NCBI GenBank assembly: GCA_026419775.2
Contig: JAOPGA020001313.1
Span: 1 to 36,436, forward strand
Direction of reading: 5' to 3'
Length of the DNA: 36,436 nucleotides
Source: Acrasis kona
Taxonomy: Eukaryota; Heterolobosea; Eutetramitea; Acrasida; Acrasidae
The notes beneath the pieces were generated by a model. The model was not told the DNA's origin. It did not search any database and worked only from the letters and a program-made list of their open reading frames with translations. Positions within the stretch are counted from its first letter, which is position 1. Each line of letters begins with the position of its first letter. Of this stretch, positions 18,501-30,500 are shown in pieces. The position numbers and the translations under genes were made by a program.

Positions 18501-21500
18501 CGAAATTAGACGCTCAAGTATGTTCTGGCAATGGTATCTGTAAAGCATATAACACTTGTGTATGTAACTCTGGATATACCGGGAACAAGTGCGAAATCCC
18601 CATATGTTTCAATACTTCATCGACTGATGCAAAAGTATGTAGTGGTAATGGTACTTGCTCATCACCCAATTCTTGCGTATGTAATACAAATTACTATGGA
18701 CAACAGTGCGAACTATGGAATTGTAGTTCTTACGTAATGAACTCTCCTATTGTGTGCTCAGGTTCAGGAAGATGTGCTTCTCCAGATAGTTGTATTTGTA
18801 GAAATAATTACTCTGGATCGAATTGTGAAGTATACTATTGCTATGGAAAGGCAAGTACCGACTCTAGTGTGTGCAGTTCAAGAGGAACTTGTGTAGCAGC
18901 TGATCAATGTTCCTGTGATGATGGTTACACTGGAGCAGAGTGTCAAACCTTTACCTGTAACGGATTGTTACCTACTGATCCTGCAGTTTGTGGTTACAAC
19001 GGAGTTTGTTACGGAGCAAATCTATGCAGTTGCTCAGAAGGTTATTTCGGGTCAAATTGCGAGTTTTGGACATGTAATGGTACCTTGATGAACGATCATG
19101 CAGTTTGCTCTGCAAATGCAACATGTAATTCACCCGATAATTGTGTTTGTAAGAATGGTTATTCTGGACCTAAATGTAATGAGTATACTTGTTGGGACAT
19201 TTATTCTACATCTCCGTCGGTATGTAGTGGGAATGGTTATTGCATTTCTCCAGGTGTTTGCTCATGTAAAGATGGATATACTGGGGATAATTGTAACATC
19301 GCTACCTGTTTTGGAATATTATATGATAGTCCCTCTGCTTGCAGTTATAATGGAATGTGCGTTGATGCTAATTTATGTAATTGCAATAGCGGTTATTTCG
19401 GCCAACAATGTGAGGCCTGGAGTTGTAATGGATTTTTGATGAATAATACTTTATCTTGCTCGGAAAATGGCTTCTGTTCCTCCCCTGAAACGTGTACTTG
19501 TAGTCCTGGATATTTCGATAAGGACTGTAGAAATTACACTTGTTATGGAATAAGCTCTCCATCAAACAATGTTTGTAGTGGTAAGGGCAATTGTACACAA
19601 CCAAATGTTTGCGAATGCAAAGAAGGTTATATTGGATCAAATTGTGAAAACACTTTATGTTATGGTGTTTCCAATAATAACATAAATGTTTGTAGTTCTA
19701 ACGGAGTCTGTGTGTCACCAAATAATTGCAGTTGCTCGCCGGGTTATTTTGGTCGCAATTGTGAAGCTTGGAAGTGCTTTAACAATATGATGAATTCCTC
19801 ATCTTCTTGTTACGTCAATGGAACTTGTGTGAGTCCAAATAATTGTGTTTGTAACAGCGGGTATTTCGGTCCAAACTGCACACTTTATTATTGTGGCAAT
19901 CAATCAACCTCATGCGGGCCGAATGGGTACTGCTCATCTCCAAATAATTGCGTATGCAACAAAGGCTACACAGGCACTTCATGTCAATTCGCGACATGCT
20001 TTGGAAAGATTCAAAACGACCCCTCCGTATGTGGTTCAAACGGAGTGTGCACGAGTGTCGACCAATGTGTGTGTAATAGTGGTTTTTATGGACAACAATG
20101 CAGTGCCTGGAATTGCAATGGAACTTTGATGAACTCAACCATAGTATGCTCGTCAAATGGAACGTGTGCATCTCCAAATACTTGCATCTGCAAGGATGGT
20201 TATTCGGGTTCAAATTGTGAAGATTACACCTGTTATGGAATCAAACAAAATGTAAAGGATGTTTGCCATGGAAATGGGTATTGTTCCTCACCTGATGTAT
20301 GTGTATGTAATGCAGGTTATATTGGGGCTAGATGTGAAACGTCCACCTGCTTTGGTAAAAGAGATGACGATGTTACAGTATGCAAATCTAATGGAGTATG
20401 CATTGCTGCCGATAAATGTCTTTGTAATGACGGTTTCTATGGGCAAAGATGTGAGTCATGGCAATGCTTCAATGTTACGTCAAATTCCTCACTGGCATGT
20501 TCAGGTAATGGGACATGTACAGGTCCTGATAATTGTATTTGTAAATCATCAGACTACTTCGGGACAAAATGTGAAATTTACCAATGTTATGGAGTGAATG
20601 CTGACAGTAGATCTGTGTGTTCATCAAATGGTTATTGTTCATCTCCTAATAAATGTGTCTGTAAGACCAACTACATTGGTAAACAATGTCAAACACCAGT
20701 TTGTTTTGGCTACAATGCAACGAATCCGTCAGCATGTAGTTCCAAAGGAAATTGTACTGCAGCGAACACTTGCAACTGCACAACAGGTTATTACGGAGAT
20801 CAGTGTGAAAACTGGAATTGTAATGGATTTTCAAAGAATCTAGCAAAGGCATGTTCAAGTCCCAATGGAACATGTATAGCACCTGATGTTTGTAGTTGTC
20901 AACCAGGATATAATGTATCTGACTGTAGTATTTATTATTGTAATAATGTACCTTACAATGCATCAAATGTATGTTACGGGCATGGTCGCTGCATAGCTCC
21001 TGATATTTGTAGTTGCTATACTGATTATGGATGGGATTTTTGTCGTCTACCCTACTGTTATGGTCTTCCATCATTCTACGATAATGTATGTGGTGGTTAT
21101 GGAGTTTGTATAGCAGGTAATAACTGCTCTTGCTATAATGGATACTATGGAAGGGATTGTACCTACTGGAATTGTAACGGTTTGTACAAAGGCGATAATA
21201 GATCGTGTTGGGTAAATGGTACATGCGTAGCACCTGACAAATGTGTTTGTAATGCTAATTACTCTGGTGTCAACTGTACCACCTACAAATGTTATAATAT
21301 CAACGCCACATCTAGTTCAGTTTGTTCGTCTAACGGCTATTGCTCGTCACCTGATAAATGTGTTTGTAATACTGGTTACATTGGCAATCAATGCCAAATT
21401 CCAGTGTGTTATGGTAAAAATGCATCACATCCGAATGTATGTAGTAATCATGGTGTGTGTAATAGAGCTGATAATTGTACTTGTAACCAAGGTTACTATG

Positions 21501-24500
21501 GACTTCAATGTGAAGCGTGGAACTGTAATAACACAATGATGAATCAAACCGGTTCTTGTTATGTTAATGGTACTTGCGTATCGCCTGATAATTGTATATG
21601 TAATAACGGCTACACTAATGATGACTGTACCATGTACAAATGTTCAGGAGTCAATTATACATTGAGCAGTACTTGCAGTAATAACGGTACGTGCGTAGGA
21701 CCTGACAAATGTGCTTGTAATACTGGATATATGGGTTCAAATTGTGAAATACCAATTTGTTATGGAATAAGTGCCAATAATGGTCTAGTATGTAGTACCA
21801 ATGGTACATGTATGTCATATGACAATTGTTTGTGTTCACCTGGATTCTACGGAAGCAGATGTGAAGCATGGAACTGTAACAATGTGATAATGAATGATAC
21901 TAGATCGTGCTCAACAAATGGAACGTGTGTGGCTCCAAATACATGCAAATGCAAAACAAATTACACGGGTCCAAATTGTTTTACTTATATGTGTTATAGC
22001 TATAATTATACACAGCCTCAAGTATGCAATTCAAATGGTGTTTGTATTTCCCCTAACAATTGTTATTGTAATGCTGGTTATGGAGGTATTAGATGTCATC
22101 TCCCAATTTGTTACGATAAACTATCTAACGACCCTCTTGTATGCAGTGGCAACGGTACGTGTGCATCACCTTCCAATTGTGTGTGTAGTAGTGGTTTTTA
22201 TGGACAACGATGTGAAGCTTGGAATTGTAATAATATGATGATGAATAACACATTGTCATGTTGGGTAAATGGTACTTGTATAGCACCAGATACATGTATT
22301 TGTAACACTGGCTATTATGGTGTTAATTGTTCATCTTATCAATGTTATGGAATACATTTCAATCAGAGCAGTGTTTGCAGTCAGAACGGTGATTGTGTAT
22401 CACCTAATAAATGTGTTTGTGACTTTGGGTATAGTGGCAAGTCATGTCAAAATACAACCTGTTACGGTAAAGACTCTTACGATACATCCGTATGTAGTTC
22501 TAACGGCACATGTGTTAGTTATAACCGTTGTGAATGTCGTAGTGGTTACTATGGACAGAGATGCGAAGCATACAACTGTTATGGAATGATGATGAACAAC
22601 ACACAATCATGTTCTACTAACGGCACATGTACAGCTCCTGATACATGCACCTGTAAAGCTGGGTATTATGGATCTACATGTGCCTTTTATTCATGTTTTG
22701 GTGTGAATTCGACATCAAGTTCTGTATGTCTATCACGTGGATATTGTTCAGCGCCAAATACGTGTGTATGTAGGCCAGAATACAAAGGTAGCATGTGCGA
22801 GATTCCCATATGTTATGGTACCGCTGGTAATGTGAGCAGTGTTTGTAGCGGTAATGGCACTTGTGTATCACCGGATAATTGTGTCTGCAATGCCGGATAT
22901 TATGGACAGAGATGCGAAGGTTACAATTGCAACGGCATCGTTTACAACAATACAAATGTTTGTTCCAAAAATGGTACTTGTATTTCTCCTAATAAGTGTA
23001 ATTGTAATAATGGATATTATGGAAAAAACTGCGAGGCATATAACTGTTATAATATTATTTACAACAATACAAATGTATGTAGCTCTAATGGTACTTGTAA
23101 TCAACCTAATATTTGCATCTGTAACGCCAACTACTATGGTAGTAGATGCGAATCATATAATTGTTATGGAAAGTTGTATAATAGCAATACTGTTTGTAGT
23201 AGAAACGGGACATGCGTTCAACCAAATACATGTGTTTGCAATCCAAAGTATTATGGAATAGAATGCGAAGGGTATAATTGCTACGGCACTATATACAATT
23301 CATCAAGTGTTTGTTCTAGAAATGGAAGTTGTATTTCGCCAGATGTATGTAGTTGCAAGAACGGGTATTATGGTCAGCAATGTGAAGCATACAACTGTTT
23401 TGGAACAGTTTACAATTCAAGTGGCGTATGCAGTGGAAATGGTACATGCACCGCACCAAACCAATGCAGTTGCAACAATGGATATTATGGTCAAAGATGC
23501 GAAGCATATAATTGTTTTGGAGTTATTTCCAACTCTACAAGTGTTTGTTCCAAAAATGGAACATGTACGTCTCCTAATCAATGTGTTTGTAATAATAACT
23601 ATTATGGACAAAAGTGCGAGTATTATAATTGTTTCGGTGTCTTGTTTTCTTCTAATAGTGTTTGTTCTTCTAATGGTACCTGCATTTCACCAAATCAATG
23701 TAACTGTAACAGTGGCTACTATGGACAAAGGTGTGATGCTTACAACTGTTATGGCACCATTTTCAACTCATCTTCTGTTTGTTCTAGAAATGGAACTTGT
23801 GTTGGAGTGAATAACTGTGCTTGTAACAATGGTTATTATGGCCAACAATGTGACGCTTGGAACTGCTACGGAGTAGCTATGAACAAAACAAACACTTGTT
23901 CTTCGTATGGTTCTTGTGTATCTCCTAATACATGTGTTTGCAAGAGTGGTTATTATGGCGTTCAATGCCAATACTATAATTGTTATGGAACAATATACAG
24001 TCTTAGCTCAGTATGTAGTGGTAATGGCACTTGCATTTCACCAAACCAATGTAACTGCAGTAATGGTTACTATGGACAACAATGTGATAGTTACAATTGT
24101 TATGGACTAGCATATAACTCATCAAGTGTTTGTTCTTCTAATGGTACCTGCATTTCACCAAATCAATGCAACTGTAACAGTGGATACTTTGGACAAAGAT
24201 GTGAAGCATGGAACTGTAACAACATCATAATGAACAATACTCAAACGTGCTCATCAAACGGAACGTGCATCGCTCCAAATACATGTAATTGTAATAAGGG
24301 TTATTATGGTGCTCAATGTCAAAGTTACAACTGCTACGGAACTATTTATAGTTCTCCATCAATTTGTTCAAGAAATGGTACTTGTAACGCACCTGATTTG
24401 TGTACATGTAATAGCGGATTTTATGGTCAACGCTGTGAAGCTTATAATTGTTATAATATTCCATCCAACTCATCATCAGTGTGTTCATCCAACGGACTGT

Positions 24501-27500
24501 GTATTAGCCCAAACACGTGTAGTTGTGTCAATGGTAGATACGGCGCTCAATGTCAATACTATAATTGCTATGGAACAAATTACAATACTAGTACAGTATG
24601 TAGCGGAAAAGGATATTGTGTAGATGACAATTTATGTAATTGCAATGCAGGTTACTACGGTCAGAGATGCGAGGCTTACAATTGTTATGGCCTCATGTTC
24701 AATTCCACGAATGTCTGTTCTAGGAACGGTACTTGCGTGTCTCCAAATGTATGTTCTTGTAACAATGGTTACTATGGACAAAGGTGTGAAGCTTATAATT
24801 GTTATGGAACATTGTTTAATTCGTCAAGTGTTTGTTCTCGAAACGGGACATGCATTTCACCAGATTCATGTAGTTGTAATGCTGGTTATTATGGACAACG
24901 ATGTGAGGCTTACAGTTGCTTTGGGGCTATTTATAATTCTTCTTCAACATGCAGTAGTAATGGAACCTGTATCTCACCAAATCAGTGTAACTGCAATAAT
25001 GGTTACTACGGACAAAGATGTGAGGCCTATAACTGCTATGGTACAGTTTACAATTCTACGACTGTTTGTTCAAAGAACGGCACTTGCGTTGCTCCCAATC
25101 AATGCGTATGTAATAATGGTTATTATGGTCAGAGATGTGAGGCTTATAACTGTTATGGAACCATCTTCAACTCTTCAAGTGTGTGTTCTAGAAATGGATC
25201 GTGTGTTGCTCCAAACCAATGTAGTTGCAATAATGGGTATTACGGACAACAATGCGAAGCTTACAATTGTTTCGGAACGATTTTCAACTCCAGTTCGGTA
25301 TGTAGTTCCAATGGTTCTTGCACAGCTCCAAATCAATGTTCTTGTAAAAACGGTTTATATGGTTTGCAATGCGAGAGTTTTAATTGTTTTGGAACAATGT
25401 TCAACTCAACCACTGTATGTTCTAAAAACGGTACATGTATTTCTGCTGATAAATGCCTTTGCAATAATGGGTATTACGGTCAACGATGCGAATCGTACAA
25501 CTGTTTCGGAACAATATTCAACTCAACGAACGTCTGTTTAAAGAATGGAACTTGTACTTCTCCTGATAAATGTGTTTGCAATGCTGGTTATTACGGCCAG
25601 AGATGTGAATCCTACGATTGTTATGGATTACCATTCAATTCTTCTTTAGTGTGTAAGAGCAACGGTACTTGTGTTTCTCCAAATCAATGTAATTGTTATA
25701 GCGGATTTTACGGTTCACAATGTGGTGTTTACAATTGTTTTGGAACAATGTTTAACTCAACTACTGTATGCACTAGAAACGGAACGTGTATTGCACCCAA
25801 CCAATGTAATTGTAATAATGGCTACTATGGTCAGCAATGTGACGCTTACAATTGCTATGGAACAATTTTCAACTCATCAAGTGTTTGTTCAAGAAATGGT
25901 ACTTGTATTTCATCCGACAAATGCAACTGCAATAGTGGTTATTATGGAAGTCAATGCGAGGCCTATAATTGTTACGGAACTATATTTAACTCTACAAAGG
26001 TGTGTAGTAACAACGGAACATGTATTGCACCTAACCAATGTAAATGTAATAATGGTTATTATGGTCAGCAATGTGAAGCGTACAACTGTTATGGAACTAT
26101 TTACAATTCAACACTAGTTTGCAGTAAAAATGGTACTTGTAATGCTCCCAACCAATGCGTGTGTAACAGCGGTTATTATGGTCAGAGATGTGAGGCTTGT
26201 AACTGTTATGGAACCATCTTCAACTCTTCAAGTGTGTGTTCTAGAAATGGATCGTGTGTTGCTCCAAACCAATGTAGTTGCAATAATGGGTATTACGGAC
26301 AACAATGCGAAGCTTACAATTGTTATGGAACCGTTTACAACTCCACAGTTGTATGTTCTCGAAATGGAACGTGTGTTGGAGTAGATCAATGTATATGTAA
26401 TACAGGATACTACGGACAACAATGTGACGCATGGTCATGTAGTGGAATAATGATGAATTCTACACTGGCATGTTCTAATGGAAATGGCTCATGTATAGCA
26501 CCAAATACTTGTCAATGCAGCTCTGGTTATTATGGACAGACATGTGGTGGATATACTTGTTACGGAATTGATATGTTGTCACCAAGTGTGTGCAGTGGTT
26601 ATGGAACGTGTACTTTATTAGATACATGTATTTGTTCAGCAGGATACTCTGGTTTACAATGTCAATTCCCATCATGTTACAGAGTCAACTCAACTAACAA
26701 CCAAGTATGTAGTGGAAATGGGACTTGTGTTTCAAAAGATACTTGTGTTTGTAAATCAGGTTATTATGGAAGTATATGTGAGTCTTTTAACTGTTTTGGA
26801 ACCATCTACAACGCATCTACAGTATGCTCAACAAATGGCACATGTATAGGTCCAGATCAATGTAACTGCAACAGCGGATATTATGGGAGTCAATGCGATG
26901 CCTATAATTGCTACAATAATATCTATAACTCTAGTCTTGTGTGCTCCAGTAATGGAACATGTGTTGGTGTTGATACATGTAACTGTAACCAAGGTTATTA
27001 TGGTAATCAATGCGAAGCATGGAAGTGCGGAGGTATTGTTATGAATAGCACAGATGTGTGTTCAAGCAATGGAACATGCGTAGCACCAAATTCGTGCTAT
27101 TGTAACAATGGTTATTTTGGTTCATCATGTTCCATGTATCAGTGTTATGGAACTAACTACAACAATAGTTCCGTTTGTAGCGCTAAAGGTTATTGCTCAT
27201 CTCCTAATCAATGTATTTGTAATCCAGGTTACACCGGAGCTTTGTGCTCTAACCCAATTTGTTTTGGTAAGAATGCATCCGATGCATCAGTTTGTAATTC
27301 TAATGGTGTTTGTACTTCAAATAACAAATGCGTTTGTAAAAACGGATATTACGGACAATCATGTGAAAAATGGAATTGCTTCAACATTACAATGAACTCG
27401 ACAACAGTATGTAGTTCAAGTGGATCCTGTATTAGTCCTGATATTTGTACATGTTATCAAAGTTTCAATGGTTCCGACTGCTCTATTTTTAGTTGTTACA

Positions 27501-30500
27501 ATATTTCCAAAAATAATAACTTGGTATGTAATAAGAACGGTTATTGTAATTCCACCAATACATGCATTTGTAACAAAAACTACACTGGCCCTGAATGTCA
27601 ATACCCATTATGTTATGATAAACCAAGTACCAACTCATCAGTATGTAGTAGTAATGGAACATGTATTGGTGTAGATAACTGTTTATGTAATAATGGTTAC
27701 ATTGGTCAAAAATGTGAAGCTTGGAAATGTGATCAGGTATTGATGAACTCTACATCAGTTTGTTCTAATTTGGGACAATGTGTTGGTCCTAATCAATGTT
27801 TATGCAATGTGAATTATTATGGACCTACTTGTAATGCCACTACATGTAGTGGAGTACCAAGTAACTCTTCAAGTGTATGCAGTAGTCAAGGAACTTGCAC
27901 TCTCTATAACCAATGTAATTGCCAATCTGGTTATCAAGGCCCTAATTGTCAATACAAAGTTTGTTACGGTAAATCATCATATGCATCTAATGTGTGTAAT
28001 GGTCATGGTGTTTGCGTATCTGGAGATACATGTCAATGTAATTCAAACTACACCGGATTACAATGTGAGTTCCCACTCTGTTTTGGAGTAAGTTCCAATA
28101 ACTCTCAAGTATGTAATGGAAATGGTATTTGTAATTCCCCTAATGAATGCAATTGTATTAATGGATTCCATGGTGTTAACTGTACAGTTCGCTCCACTGT
28201 ATGCTTTGGAATAAGTGCCAATGATGCAACAGTATGCGGAGGTAAAGGTTCCTGTATCGCCAACAATCAGTGTTCTTGTCCAGCACCTTATGGAGGAGTT
28301 GAATGTAAAAACCTTATATGTAATGGTGTGTTAGATAATTCCACACAAGTGTGTAGCTCTAACGGAAAGTGTGTAATCAACACATCTGCACAAACAACCC
28401 AATGCATCTGTAATACAAATTATACTGGCATCAATTGTCAATATCCAACATGTTTTGGAAACAGCACAATAAACGGTCAAATCACATGTAACAATAATGG
28501 AGATTGTACAACAGTTAATACTTGTACATGTAAACCAAATTTTTATGGTCCCACATGCGAGAAATTCTCTTGTTATGGCATAGACTCAAAGTCTTCATCA
28601 GCTTGTAATTCAAAGGGTGTTTGTGTTACAGCTAATACATGTCAATGTCAGTATCCCTATTATGGAAGTACATGTCAATTGAAAAATTTCACATGTAATG
28701 GAATTGACGCTAATTCAGTATCGGTGTGTAGCTCAAGCGGTACGTGTATTTCAAAAGATTCTTGTTTGTGTTCCAACACAACAACTGGCTCTAATTGTCA
28801 ATACTCCATTTGTAATGGGGTAGCCAGTAACATGGATTATGTATGTAGTGGCAATGGGGTGTGTTCACTTACAAAATGTACTTGTAATGCCGGCTATAGT
28901 GGAGTCAACTGTGATACTCCTGTCTGTTACGGCATCAACGCTTCTAGTCCAGATGTTTGCACCGGACATGGTTATTGCGGTTCACCTGATAAATGTGACT
29001 GTGATGATGGTTATCATGACAGCGCATGCCAAACACCAATGTGTAATGGATTATTAGCAACTAATCCAAAAGTATGTGATAGTGGAGCAATAGGATCGTG
29101 CGTTGCACCTAATAACTGTACTTGTACCACTGGACTCAAAAATGGACTATGTAATCCTCATATGTGCTTTGGTCTTTACCAAAATGATCCAGTAGTATGC
29201 AGTGGACAAGGCACTTGTATCAGCGCTGATACTTGCTCATGTAAGAGCGGCTATTTACCTCCAGATTGTTCCACTTATGGATGTAACAACATTCCTTATA
29301 CCAGCAATCGCGTTTGCAATGGTGCTGGTGATTGCATCAAACCAGAGATCTGCCAATGTTATACAAATTACGTTGGTCAATATTGTCAATCTAATAATTT
29401 AACTTGTTTTGGTTTATCCAGTTCCAATTCATCTGTATGTAGTGGCAATGGTGTATGTTCATCCGTTGATTCTTGTTCTTGTAATTCTGGTTATATTGGT
29501 TTACAATGCCAAATTAAAGCACAGTCCACAAACACAACCATTGTACCACCAACTACTGTAACTGTATCTTGTAATGGTATTGTAAAATCAGATCCAGCAG
29601 TTTGCAGTACACACGGACAATGCACACAAATGAATAATTGTACTTGTGACCCCGGTTATGTTGGTAATAACTGTGAACATGCTGTATGTTATGGATATGC
29701 AGATAACGATACTAATGTATGTGGAGGTCACGGTGCTTGTAAGGAACCCAATACATGTATTTGTAAAGCAGGATACTTGGGTAACACATGTAACCTTGCT
29801 CTATGCTATAGTAAAAACCAATCTGATCCAACTGTATGTAGTGGGCAAGGAGTTTGTGCGGGACCTAATCAATGTAATTGTAATTATGGATATGGTGCTG
29901 GAGAGTGTCAAACTTTAATTTGCTTTGGTAAATTAGCAACTGAATCTGGTTGTTGCAGTAACAACGGTACTTGTGTTGCTCCAGATACTTGTCAATGCAT
30001 AACTGGTTTCACGGGTGGTATCTGCTCGCAACCAGTTTGTTATGGCTATTCTAATGTAGATGCGCAACAATGTTCAACTCATGGCAAATGTGTTGCTCCT
30101 AATAAATGTAGTTGTGATGATGGTTACTATGGAAATGAATGTAGTGACTATAGTTGTTTTGGAGTCAATAAGAACTCACCTTATGTATGTGGTGGAAAAG
30201 GTACATGTAAATCACCAGATCATTGTGTATGTAATAATCTTTATGGAGGAGTTGATTGCTCAGTTACAAACTTTACATGTAATGGATTATCATCAACTAG
30301 CACTAGTGTTTGTAACTCACTAGGTATTTGTACTCAACCAGATACTTGTCAATGTTCAACATCACTTTATTATGGTAATAACTGTCAATATAAAAATTTG
30401 ACATGTTTTGGTAAGGTTAGTCAGAGTGACTCAACTGTATGTAGTGGTAGAGGTAATTGCACAGATTTTGATAAATGTACTTGTAAACAAGGTTACTCCA

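Noticed and set aside
17055-21539. Long open frames antisense or frame-shifted to the EGF array (for example 17661-18206 minus, 20646-21233 minus)
   Set aside because: They repeat with the 117-bp period and arise from the biased Cys/Asn/Gly codons of the sense repeats.
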